Shown here: positions 1 to 8,836 of the stretch, in pieces | Layout: each line of letters starts with the position of its first letter | Numbering within the stretch: the first letter of the stretch is position 1 | Assembly: GCA_943788345.1 (NCBI GenBank) | Contig: CALSPX010000023.1 | Coordinates: 1-22,857, forward strand | Length of the DNA: 22,857 nt | Origin: Ascidiaceihabitans sp023955215 | GTDB lineage: Bacteria > Pseudomonadota > Alphaproteobacteria > Rhodobacterales > Rhodobacteraceae | Reading direction: 5' to 3' | Notes under the pieces: generated by a model | The model's database searches: none | What the model was told of the DNA's origin: nothing | What the model saw: only the letters and a program-made list of their open reading frames with translations | Made by a program: the position numbers and the translations under genes

Positions 1-126
1 ATCCAAGCGTCAGTAATTTACACAAGCTATTACAACACCTTAACCGAAACGCATTTAATCAACCAAACAGCAAAACTCAACCAAAGCTGGGGTTGCGCAA
101 ACCGCCACCAACAACTAAACAAACAA

Positions 127-1836
<1,710 letters not shown>

Positions 1837-1857
1837 GGGCAATGTCCAATCTGATGA

Positions 1858-2055
1858 TCACGCTTCAGCGGCGTGGTCGGCGCGTGCCAACTCACGCGCC
1901 AGTGCGCGGATGAAATTATGGAAGCCCTCAACACAGTGGGAAGGCAGTGGGTCCTTCGCAAGTGTCAGCTTGGAATAAACAACTGGCGACGCAGCGCAGG
2001 GTGTTCGCACCCTCGCGGGCTTCTTTAAACAAATACTCTTCTCAAGGCTCAGCAT
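1858..2055 (-). CDS. small protein upstream of the recombinase
   Basis: This 65-residue ORF starts at an ATG with GGAGAAG about seven bases upstream and ends 21 bases before the recombinase start, so the two look cotranscribed. The C-terminal part, HNFIRALARELARADHAAEA, is an amphipathic, Ala/Arg-rich helix; I recall similar short ORFs ending in an ...RALAR... helix in front of recombinases in alphaproteobacterial elements, but cannot name a family. A role as directionality factor or regulator of the recombinase would be guesswork from position only. A longer version starting at a TTG at 2079 is less likely, having no matching ribosome site. Confidence 0.6.
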   Translation of the reverse strand: MLSLEKSICLKKPARVRTPCAASPVVYSKLTLAKDPLPSHCVEGFHNFIRALARELARADHAAEA

Positions 2056-2420
2056 GGCACATCTTCTCCGGTCGCCCAAAGCCAGTACAACTAGGGGCGG
2101 TAACTCATGTAATTGTGTTGATCTGGCGTGATCGGCGGTTGATTATTACTTAAGTCTACATCACAAAAAAACTTAGATTCATTTTGAAAAACACGCAAAA
2201 AAATGGGGATAATGTTCTGAAGGGTATCTCGAAGAGAACAGAAAACCCATATAAACAAAGGAAATCAGAGCCCCGCGAAAAAGAAATGCAAATACCAAAA
2301 AAGTGATGCAGAAAAAGACAAAGCTAAGCAATATGACCAAAAACCGTAATTCTTTTATACAGATTTGGATAGAAATGGCAGCTTCGGCAGGGGCAAAGAC
2401 CTTCATCGAAGGAGCGCAGT

Positions 2421-2442
2421 GAACGGCCCATAGCTGCCGTTC
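2421..2442. repeat. inverted repeat GAACGGC / GCCGTTC
   Basis: A perfect 7-bp stem (2421-2427 with 2436-2442) around an 8-base loop. The surrounding sequence, CGCAGTGAACGGC, resembles the reverse strand of the palindrome at 12293-12334, which suggests both belong to one family of degenerate intergenic repeats on this island. Confidence 0.4.
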
Positions 2443-2515
2443 GACCCGCGTTCATGATGCTGCGGTGCAGCCCGTCGAAGCAGCCGTTCGCCATTTTGCA
2501 GTATTCTGGCACCTG

Positions 2516-2547
2516 AGAGGTCTGAAATGCGGACCAAGCGGACCTCT
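2516..2547. repeat. inverted repeat AGAGGTC / GACCTCT
   Basis: A perfect 7-bp stem (2516-2522 with 2541-2547) with an 18-base spacer, located 89 bases past the stop codon of the minus-strand repressor gene. It lacks a T-run, so it is a poor intrinsic terminator, but it could end or stabilise the repressor mRNA. Confidence 0.35.
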
Positions 2548-2635
2548 GTTCTTCCAAATACAATGGCCCCTTTTTGTCGTCGACATCAACGAACAGCTAT
2601 GGCAGCACCTTCTCTGGATCCAAAGGTTTTCTCGT

Positions 2636-3658
2636 TCAGTTTGTTGTTGCCGTGCTTTCTCGAACGACGAGTGATACCGGCAAGACGGCGGCGTGTGTTG
2701 AATGCTCTTCATTTGGGGTTACGATCCGCTCCATGAGCATTTTCGCCGCGGTTTCGCCGATCATTAGGCGATCCTGTCTGATCGACGTCAACGGCGGAAT
2801 GAACTGTTCTGCCAAATCGATGTCATCAAACCCCATGACCGACACATCGTTAGGCACCTTGAAGCCGTGGCGCGAAAGTTCTGCGATAAAGCTCATAGCC
2901 AGTTGATCAGACGCACAAAAAACCGCCGTGGGGCGATCATCTATGGCGATCCACTCCTGCGCAGCCAGACAACCTGCCGTGAGTGAAAAGTCCCCGGCAA
3001 TGACCCACTCCGGTTTTAGCTCAAGCTCAAGCTTTTCCATTTGGGCGACAAAGGCTTCCTTGCGGCTATGCATCAAAACATTGCCTTCGGGGCCAGTCAC
3101 ATGAGCGATCTTACGATGGCCGAGTTCATAAAGATGGTTCACCGCGACGCGCGCACCTTGACGGTTTTGACAACGAACTGAAGGAAAATTCGCGCCTTCA
3201 ATCCACTCGCAGGCAAAGAGAATACGTTTGGCGTGCGGGGTGCTTTCAAGCATTCCTACGACCTCTGGGGTAAGCCCGCCATCGAGAATGATCATTCCGT
3301 CGGCACGGGCATCATCCAGATAATCGATCAACCGCTCTCCGCTGTCGTGCACTTGTTTCGTGCTGGCGATAAGCATCGAGTATCCCCGCTGCGACAGAAT
3401 ACGGGAGATGCCTTCGAGGATCGTTGAAAAGAACGGATTGGCCAGATCAGGCAGCAAAACGAGAACCGAATGTGAGCGCTGGGTGCGCAGATTTCGCGCG
3501 GCGCGATTTATCCGGTAGCCAGTCACTTTGACAGCTTCTGACACCCGCCGTCGTGTTGATTCGGAGACGACATCAGGGTTTGATAGCGTCCGCGAGACCG
3601 TCGCAGTCGAGACTTTTGCAACTCGTGCAACGTCCTGAAGTGTCGACGTTTTTACCAC
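2636..3658 (-). CDS. LacI/GalR-family transcriptional repressor
   Basis: The 340-residue protein starts at GTG 3658, giving the normal family length; the open frame continues upstream but those residues precede the conserved start of the helix-turn-helix. The DNA-binding domain (about 4-60) reads TLQDVARVAKVSTATVSR, with hinge helix NRAARNLR, where the leucine would enter the minor groove at a central CG. The periplasmic-binding-protein-like sensor domain follows (SHSVLVLLPDLANPFFSTIL to the ends VSVMGFDDIDLA and PLTSIRQD). It is transcribed away from the sugar operon and its own -10 overlaps one of two palindromes of LacI type. It probably represses the operon and itself until a sugar or pathway intermediate binds; the ligand cannot be told. 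Confidence 0.93.
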   Translation of the reverse strand: MVKTSTLQDVARVAKVSTATVSRTLSNPDVVSESTRRRVSEAVKVTGYRINRAARNLRTQRSHSVLVLLPDLANPFFSTILEGISRILSQRGYSMLIASTKQVHDSGERLIDYLDDARADGMIILDGGLTPEVVGMLESTPHAKRILFACEWIEGANFPSVRCQNRQGARVAVNHLYELGHRKIAHVTGPEGNVLMHSRKEAFVAQMEKLELELKPEWVIAGDFSLTAGCLAAQEWIAIDDRPTAVFCASDQLAMSFIAELSRHGFKVPNDVSVMGFDDIDLAEQFIPPLTSIRQDRLMIGETAAKMLMERIVTPNEEHSTHAAVLPVSLVVRESTATTN

Positions 3659-3687
3659 TTTTTTTGCCCAGCATGTAATCCAGTTTG

Positions 3688-3701
3688 TGTAATGGATTAC
3701 A
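3688..3701. promoter_or_regulatory. LacI-type operator 1
   Basis: TGTAATGGATTACA is a near-perfect 14-bp palindrome fitting the LacI/GalR pattern TGNAANCGNTTNCA apart from one central base. It lies 30 bases upstream of the repressor GTG and covers the proposed repressor -10 box, so binding would give autorepression. A further half site, TGTAATC, occurs at 3674-3680. Confidence 0.75.
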
Positions 3702-3724
3702 TATCTTGTTGACACAAACATCAA
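3696..3724 (-). promoter_or_regulatory. promoter of the repressor gene
   Basis: On the minus strand TTGATG (3724-3719) and TGTAAT (3701-3696) are separated by exactly 17 bases; they match the sigma-70 boxes at four and five of six positions. The -10 is half of operator 1. Confidence 0.6.
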
Positions 3725-3743
3725 TACCATATCAGTATGTAAT
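3709..3743 (+). promoter_or_regulatory. candidate promoter of the sugar operon
   Basis: A consensus TTGACA stands at 3709-3714. The matching -10 is weak: CAGTAT at 3733-3738 with an 18-base spacer. An alternative is TGTAAT at 3738-3743 with a poor -35 (CAAACA, 3715-3720), which would mirror the repressor promoter. In either case operator 2 covers the -10 or start site. A weak -10 under an operator is what one expects for a tightly repressed operon. Confidence 0.5.
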
Positions 3744-3751
3744 CGATTGCA
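3738..3751. promoter_or_regulatory. LacI-type operator 2
   Basis: TGTAATCGATTGCA matches the family pattern TGNAANCGNTTNCA fully. Its centre is 50 bp from that of operator 1, about five helical turns, so the two sites face the same side of the DNA and could be bridged by a repressor tetramer or two cooperating dimers. It lies 65 bases upstream of the binding-protein ATG. Confidence 0.8.
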
Positions 3752-3816
3752 AGGCGGGGAGCGTGCTGCGCAATTTTAAAGTACATTGCTCAAAGCCATG
3801 TTTCTGGGAGGAAAAA

Positions 3817-5058
3817 ATGTCTAAAACGTTGAAATCTATATTGTTAGGAACCGCACTCACTGCTGCAACTGCAACGGTGTCTGCAGCTGAAGGGGTTGAG
3901 CTGGAAGTTACCCATTGGTGGACTTCTGGTGGTGAAGCCGCAGCTGTTGGCAAATTTGCCGACGCTTGGAACGCCACAGGCAACACATGGGTCGATGGCG
4001 CAATCGCCGGTTCCGGTGGCACAGCACGCCCTATCATTATTTCGCGCATCATCGGCGGTGACCCGATGGCTGCCACACAGCTTAACCATGGCCGCCAAGC
4101 AGAAGAATTGATCGAAGCTGGTCTGCTTCTTGATCTGACAGACGTTGCTGAAGCCGGTGATTGGGCGAACATCGTGAACCCCTCGTCCTTGCTGGGTGCC
4201 TGTACGCTTGACGGTAAAATTTATTGTGTTCCGGTCAACATCCACTCCGCACAGTGGATCTGGTTGTCACACGCAGCATATGAAAAAGCGGGCCTTGAGG
4301 TTCCAGCTAATTGGAACGAGTTCACGGCATCCGCGGGCGCGCTTCAAGCAGCAGGCACATTGCCGCTGGCCATGGGTCAGCAAGGCTGGCAGCAAAACAT
4401 CGCATTCGGCGCGATCACGCTGGCTGTTGCAGGTCAGGACGCTTGGAATGGCGTCAACATTGACAAGAATGCTGATGTGGCACGAGGCCCAGAATACACT
4501 GCTGCATTCGAAGCTGTTGTCGCGGCACGCGATCTGGCAGCCGGATCCAACGTTCAGGACTGGAATATGGCAACGAACATGGTGATCACCGCCGAAGCTG
4601 GCGCGCAGATCATGGGCGACTGGGCACAGGGTGAATTCTCTGTTGCTGGTCAGGTTGAAGGAACGGATTACTCCTGTCTGCCAGGTCTTGGTCTGAACCC
4701 TGTGATCGACACGGGTGGTGACGCGTTCTACTTCCCAGTGAACGACGATCCAGAAATCACCGCTGCACAGTTGGAGCTTGCCGCATTGTTGATCTCACCT
4801 GAGGTTCAGGTGTCCTTCAACCTTGCAAAAGGTTCGCTGCCAGTGCGTGGAGACATCGATATGTCCACGGCAAACGGCTGCATGCAAAAGGGCCTCAAAA
4901 TCCTTGCAGACGGTGGCGTGCTGCCATCTGGCGACATCGCGTTTTCTCAGGACACCACGTTGCAGCTCGAAGATTTGCAAGCGCAGTTCTGGTCCAGCGA
5001 CATGTCCGCAGCCGATGCTCAAGCAGCCTACGCTAAAATCATCGAAAACGCAGACTAA
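3817..5058 (+). CDS. sugar ABC transporter substrate-binding protein
   Basis: This 413-residue periplasmic protein belongs to family 1 extracellular solute-binding proteins of CUT1 importers. The start is fixed by GGGAGGA at 3806-3812 and by a signal peptide (lysines at 3 and 6, hydrophobic stretch 7-20, cleavage near VSA-AEG, residues 21-26). The mature start, LEVTHWWTSGGEAAAVGKF, is close to the opening of glucose/mannose-type binding proteins such as Pseudomonas GtsA, as I remember them. Cysteine pairs near residues 128 and 136 may form a disulfide. It captures the substrate for the two permeases that follow; a stem-loop in the gap behind it probably raises its expression over theirs. The exact sugar is unknown; a glucoside or hexose is the best guess. 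Confidence 0.92.
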   Translation: MSKTLKSILLGTALTAATATVSAAEGVELEVTHWWTSGGEAAAVGKFADAWNATGNTWVDGAIAGSGGTARPIIISRIIGGDPMAATQLNHGRQAEELIEAGLLLDLTDVAEAGDWANIVNPSSLLGACTLDGKIYCVPVNIHSAQWIWLSHAAYEKAGLEVPANWNEFTASAGALQAAGTLPLAMGQQGWQQNIAFGAITLAVAGQDAWNGVNIDKNADVARGPEYTAAFEAVVAARDLAAGSNVQDWNMATNMVITAEAGAQIMGDWAQGEFSVAGQVEGTDYSCLPGLGLNPVIDTGGDAFYFPVNDDPEITAAQLELAALLISPEVQVSFNLAKGSLPVRGDIDMSTANGCMQKGLKILADGGVLPSGDIAFSQDTTLQLEDLQAQFWSSDMSAADAQAAYAKIIENAD

Positions 5059-5076
5059 TTCCCTCGCTGCGATAAG

Positions 5077-5103
5077 TGGCTCGGCGGCGTGTTCGCCGAG
5101 CCA
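5077..5103 (+). terminator. stem-loop between binding protein and permease genes
   Basis: A perfect 10-bp stem, TGGCTCGGCG (5077-5086) and CGCCGAGCCA (5094-5103), with a 7-base loop, followed by TTAAAAA and not by a T-run. It is more likely a 3' mRNA stabiliser or partial attenuator than a full terminator, since five downstream genes depend on read-through. Confidence 0.7.
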
Positions 5104-5149
5104 TTAAAAACTCCGCACCCCTTTTGACAAATTATTTGGAGCCGACACG

Positions 5150-6070
5150 ATGACCGTGGCCTCGGACCCCCCTCGCGCCCGCAGTGGCAAGCGACCCAAC
5201 CGACTGTTCAAGAACTGGATGGCAAAGCTGGCGTCTCTGCCAATGATCCTGACGGCCCTCGTCGTATTCGTAGGTGGCACTGCATGGACTGTAACCTATT
5301 CTTTCACAGGTTCGCGAATGTTGCCCAAGACCAAATGGGTCGGATTTGACCAATACGAACGGCTCTGGTCGTCTGATCGTTGGATTATCTCGATAAAGAA
5401 CCTTGCTATTTATGGCATCTGTTCGCTGATCCTGACCTTGGTCATCGGCTTTACCCTCGCGGCTTGCCTTGATCGTAAGATCCGGTTTGAAGGCGTCTTT
5501 CGTTCCATTTTCTTATATCCCTTTGCACTGTCGTTCGTTGTGACCGGCCTTGCATGGCAATGGATTTTGAACCCCGATTTTGGCATGCAAAGTGTTGTGC
5601 GTGATTGGGGGTGGACGACGTTTAACTTCGACCCGCTGAACAACCCAGACATCGTGATGTTCGGTCTGCTGATTGCGGGCATCTGGCAGGGGTCTGGCTT
5701 GATCATGTGCATTATGCTTGCAGGTCTGCGCGGCATTGATGAAGATATCTGGAAGGCCGCCAAGGTCGACGGGATCGGTACAGTCAAAACCTATGTCATG
5801 GTGATCATCCCGATGATGCGGCCGGTGTTTGTGACGGCACTGGTGCTGATCGCTGCGGGCATCATCAAGCTTTATGATCTGGTCGTGGCCCAAACTGGTG
5901 GCGGACCGGGGCTTAGCTCAGAAGTGCCTGCGAAATACGTGATTGAACTGATGTTCCGCGCCCAAAACCTTGGGCAAGGATTCGCAGCGTCGACCATGAT
6001 GCTTTGCTCTGTGGTGATTATTCTGATCCCTTGGGCGTACCTCGAATTCGGAGGCCGGAAACGTGGCTGA
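5150..6070 (+). CDS. sugar ABC transporter permease (MalF type)
   Basis: The 306-residue inner-membrane protein has a cytoplasmic basic N-terminus (to about 25) and six likely membrane segments near 30-50, 84-106, 120-140, 168-192, 225-248 and 280-298. The EAA loop that docks on the ATPase is at about 198-221 (DIWKAAKVDGIGTVKTYVMV then IIP). GGAG at 5138-5141 sets the start. It follows the binding protein by 91 bases and its last 8 bases overlap the second permease gene, so translation of the two is probably coupled to yield a heterodimer. Substrate specificity cannot be read from it. Confidence 0.93.
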   Translation: MTVASDPPRARSGKRPNRLFKNWMAKLASLPMILTALVVFVGGTAWTVTYSFTGSRMLPKTKWVGFDQYERLWSSDRWIISIKNLAIYGICSLILTLVIGFTLAACLDRKIRFEGVFRSIFLYPFALSFVVTGLAWQWILNPDFGMQSVVRDWGWTTFNFDPLNNPDIVMFGLLIAGIWQGSGLIMCIMLAGLRGIDEDIWKAAKVDGIGTVKTYVMVIIPMMRPVFVTALVLIAAGIIKLYDLVVAQTGGGPGLSSEVPAKYVIELMFRAQNLGQGFAASTMMLCSVVIILIPWAYLEFGGRKRG

Positions 6071-6968
6071 TATGACAACAAACACTGTCCAGGGGCCACG
6101 TGGTCCAAAACCGAAAAAGGCGTTCTCGCGCACCAATGTCTTCCTCTATGGAACACTGATAATGGTCTCCATGTATTATCTTCTGCCGCTTTACGTGATG
6201 ATCGTCACCTCGCTTAAAGGGATGCCGGAAATCCGCATGGGCAACGTGTTCGGCCCGCCAATGGAAATCACGTTCGAACCTTGGGTCAAAGCGTGGTCAG
6301 AGGCCTGCACGGGTATCAATTGTGATGGTCTATCGCGTGGCTTTGGTAATTCGGTGCGTATTCTGGTTCCGTCGGTCCTACTGTCTATTGCGATTGCATC
6401 CGTCAACGGCTACGCGCTGAGCAATTGGAAATTCAAAGGCTCCGAAACCTTCTTTACGATTCTGATCATTGGCGCCTTCATTCCCTATCAGACGATGCTT
6501 TATCCCATCGTGATCATGTTGCGCGAAATCGGGCTTATGGGGTCCATTGGTGGGCTGGTGCTTGTGCACACGATTTTTGGTATGCCAATTTTGACGCTGT
6601 TGTTTCGCAACTATTTCGCCTCTGTCCCCGAAGAACTGTTCAAGGCCGCGCGTGTTGATGGGGCAGGATTCTGGCAGATATATTTCCAGATCATGATACC
6701 AATGGCCCTGCCGATCTTTGTGGTTGCGATCATTCTGCAAGTCACGGGCATCTGGAACGACTTCTTGTTTGGGGTAATTTACACAAAACCGGCGACCTAT
6801 CCGATGACGGTGCAGCTCAATAACATCGTCAACTCTGTGCAAGGGGTCAAAGAATACAACGTCAATATGGCGGCGACCCTGCTGACCGGTCTTGTTCCTC
6901 TCGTCATTTATTTTGCCTCTGGCAAACTCTTTGTCCGCGGCATTGCCGCAGGCGCAGTCAAAGGCTGA
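6063..6968 (+). CDS. sugar ABC transporter permease (MalG type)
   Basis: The 301-residue partner permease has about six membrane segments (near 25-48, 98-118, 128-152, 160-182, 212-232, 270-288) and an EAA loop at about 190-213 (ELFKAARVDGAGFWQIYFQI). I prefer the GTG start at 6063 because GGAGG (6050-6054) is eight bases away; the ATG at 6072 would be 17 bases from it. The start overlaps the first permease gene by 8 bases. A periplasmic loop with CTGINCDG (82-89) contains two close cysteines, slightly unusual for this family. Confidence 0.93.
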   Translation: MADMTTNTVQGPRGPKPKKAFSRTNVFLYGTLIMVSMYYLLPLYVMIVTSLKGMPEIRMGNVFGPPMEITFEPWVKAWSEACTGINCDGLSRGFGNSVRILVPSVLLSIAIASVNGYALSNWKFKGSETFFTILIIGAFIPYQTMLYPIVIMLREIGLMGSIGGLVLVHTIFGMPILTLLFRNYFASVPEELFKAARVDGAGFWQIYFQIMIPMALPIFVVAIILQVTGIWNDFLFGVIYTKPATYPMTVQLNNIVNSVQGVKEYNVNMAATLLTGLVPLVIYFASGKLFVRGIAAGAVKG

Positions 6969-6975
6969 TAAACTC

Positions 6976-8055
6976 ATGACAAATTCTGTAGAAATAAAAG
7001 ATCTGGACCTGAATTTCGGGGCTGTCAAAGTCCTCAAGCAACTCAACCTCGACATCGCAGAGGGCGAATTCCTCGTACTGCTGGGCTCATCCGGTTGCGG
7101 GAAATCGACGCTGCTGAACTGCATTGCAGGGCTGCTGGATGTCTCTGACGGACAAATCTTCATCAAAGGTGAAAACGTCACATGGGCCGAACCATCCGAT
7201 CGTGGCATCGGCATGGTGTTCCAATCCTACGCGCTTTATCCGCAGATGACGGTGCGCGGGAACCTTTCGTTTGGCCTGAAAAACGCCAAGGTGCCAAAAG
7301 CCGAAATCGCCAAGCGGGTCGCGCAGGTGGCAGAAGTCTTGCAGATCGAACCGCTGCTAGATCGTAAGCCCGGCGCGCTGTCAGGCGGGCAACGCCAACG
7401 TGTGGCCATTGGGCGCGCCCTTGTGCGTGATGTAGATGTCTTCCTGTTCGATGAACCTCTGTCCAACCTCGATGCCAAGCTGCGCACTGATCTGCGGGTT
7501 GAACTGAAACGTCTGCACCAGCAGCTGAAAAACACCATGATCTACGTAACCCACGATCAGGTAGAGGCGATGACACTGGCCGACCGCATTTCAATCATGA
7601 AAGGCGGGATGATCGAACAGCTGGACACGCCTGAAATGATCTACGCAAAGCCGTGCAACAAATACGTAGCGGACTTTATCGGTTCCCCTGCGATGAACCT
7701 GTTTACGGGCCAATTGAGCGACACGACATTCACCTGTGACGGCTTCGCGATCGACGCAACAGGATATGAATTCGCAACGAAAACCCGTGGTGACACAGCT
7801 GCGTGGCTTGGTATTCGCCCTGAACACATCCTGACAGGCAATGCCGCCACAGGCGCGACTTACACCGGCACTGCTGAGATCGATATCGTGGAACCGATGG
7901 GCTCCGACACGCTTGTGTGGGTCAATTTCGCAGGCCAGTCGGTGCGCGTACGGACCGAAGGCCAATCAGGCCTGAAATCAGGCGATACACTGACAATTGG
8001 GTTTGATGCGGCGCGGCTGCATTTGTTCGACAAAAAAACTGAAATCCGTCTCTAA
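6976..8055 (+). CDS. sugar ABC transporter ATP-binding protein (UgpC/MsmK type)
   Basis: The 359-residue ATPase has all active motifs: Walker A GSSGCGKST (37-45), Q-loop Gln83, signature LSGGQ (135-139), Walker B VFLFDE (155-160), D-loop and switch His193. The C-terminal part from about 240 is the OB-like regulatory domain of CUT1 ATPases (IGSPAMNLF, then GIRPEH). It starts 7 bases after the second permease; the ribosome site is weak, so coupling is likely. It powers import through the two permeases. The polyol locus at the right has its own, related ATPase, so the two systems do not need to share one. Confidence 0.95.
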   Translation: MTNSVEIKDLDLNFGAVKVLKQLNLDIAEGEFLVLLGSSGCGKSTLLNCIAGLLDVSDGQIFIKGENVTWAEPSDRGIGMVFQSYALYPQMTVRGNLSFGLKNAKVPKAEIAKRVAQVAEVLQIEPLLDRKPGALSGGQRQRVAIGRALVRDVDVFLFDEPLSNLDAKLRTDLRVELKRLHQQLKNTMIYVTHDQVEAMTLADRISIMKGGMIEQLDTPEMIYAKPCNKYVADFIGSPAMNLFTGQLSDTTFTCDGFAIDATGYEFATKTRGDTAAWLGIRPEHILTGNAATGATYTGTAEIDIVEPMGSDTLVWVNFAGQSVRVRTEGQSGLKSGDTLTIGFDAARLHLFDKKTEIRL

Positions 8056-8071
8056 CTTTGGAACCAGACAC

Positions 8072-8836
8072 ATGAAACCAGCACTGCAACTTTATTCGAT
8101 GCGCGATTGCTCAGATCAAATCGCACTTTTGGCGCAATTGCCCTCCCTTGGGATCACCACAGTTGAAGGGTACGGCGGTGTTTATGGTGATCCGACTGCG
8201 TATCGCGCGGCGATGGATGCCAACGGGGTTTCCATGCCTTCGGGCCACATGGGGCTGGATGATATAGAGGCAGATTTCGAGGCCACGATGGACATCGTAG
8301 CGACCCTTGGAATTGCCCGCGTATTTGCGCCTTATCTTGAAGAAAAAGATCGCCCGAACACCGGTGCAGGTTGGGCCGCATTGGGACAAAGATTGAACGA
8401 AGCGAGCAAGAAATACGCCGCACACGGTATCACTTTTGGCTGGCATAACCACGATTTCGAATTCGTGCCGCTGGAGGACGGCAGCACACCGATGGACATC
8501 TTGCTTGACGCAGGGCCTGATATCTCATGGGAGGCCGATCTGGCATGGATCGTCCGCGGCGGACGTGACCCAATTGAATATATCCAGCGGTATGGCTCCC
8601 GCATTTCTGCCATTCATGTGAAAGACATTGCAGCGACTGGGGCCAACCTGGATCAAGACGGTTGGTCTGATCTGGGTGCTGGTACAATGGATTGGGCCGC
8701 ACTATTGCAGGCCTGCCGCAACGCTTCAGACGATTTAATCTATGCCTTGGAGCACGACAAACCGAGCGACCCCGTCGGCTATGCCACCCGCTCCGCCGCC
8801 GCCTTCAAGACCTTGTGGGGTAATACAAATGACTAA
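8072..8836 (+). CDS. TIM-barrel sugar isomerase/epimerase family protein (first)
   Basis: The 254-residue protein belongs to the xylose-isomerase-like TIM-barrel family (AP endonuclease 2 fold, includes IolE and hydroxypyruvate isomerase). Opening QLYSMRD and the likely metal ligands at barrel strand ends are visible: Glu130 in WHNHDFEF, Asp156 in EADLAW, His182 in IHVKD and Glu227 in EHD. It starts 16 bases after the ATPase gene and its end overlaps the next gene by 8 bases. The family isomerises, epimerises or dehydrates sugars and, in some recently studied pathways, cleaves 3-keto-glycosides. Which of these applies here is not shown by sequence; the pairing with an oxidoreductase suggests it acts on an oxidised sugar. 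Confidence 0.88.
   Translation: MKPALQLYSMRDCSDQIALLAQLPSLGITTVEGYGGVYGDPTAYRAAMDANGVSMPSGHMGLDDIEADFEATMDIVATLGIARVFAPYLEEKDRPNTGAGWAALGQRLNEASKKYAAHGITFGWHNHDFEFVPLEDGSTPMDILLDAGPDISWEADLAWIVRGGRDPIEYIQRYGSRISAIHVKDIAATGANLDQDGWSDLGAGTMDWAALLQACRNASDDLIYALEHDKPSDPVGYATRSAAAFKTLWGNTND

Larger units (their letters stand above)
2056..2635. other. 580-bp noncoding gap between recombinase operon and lacI-type gene
   Basis: No convincing gene. Positions about 2155-2350 are markedly A-rich on the plus strand, unlike the rest of the window; reading frames there give only hydrophobic, low-complexity peptides without ribosome sites. Positions about 2380-2600 are GC-richer and hold two inverted repeats (listed separately) and sequence resembling the mosaic intergenic repeats of Rhodobacteraceae. 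The promoter of the small ORF and recombinase should lie near 2080-2200 on the minus strand, but I see no clear -35/-10 pair. The repressor mRNA must also end here. Confidence 0.6.

Noticed and set aside
2179..2406. Minus-strand 75-codon hydrophobic ORF in the A-rich gap
   Set aside because: No ribosome site, composition follows the A-rich tract, and no domain or signal is recognisable; probably chance.
2452..2712. Overlapping ORFs on both strands downstream of the repressor gene
   Set aside because: They cover hairpins and run into the repressor gene in other frames; no coding features.
3685..3816. Upstream extension of the binding-protein reading frame
   Set aside because: It would cover both operators and the promoter and displace the signal peptide from the N-terminus; the ATG at 3817 has a strong ribosome site.
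6892..8055. Long version of the first ATPase starting inside the permease gene
   Set aside because: The family N-terminus begins at the ATG at 6976; the extra 28 residues match nothing and are the permease gene in another frame.
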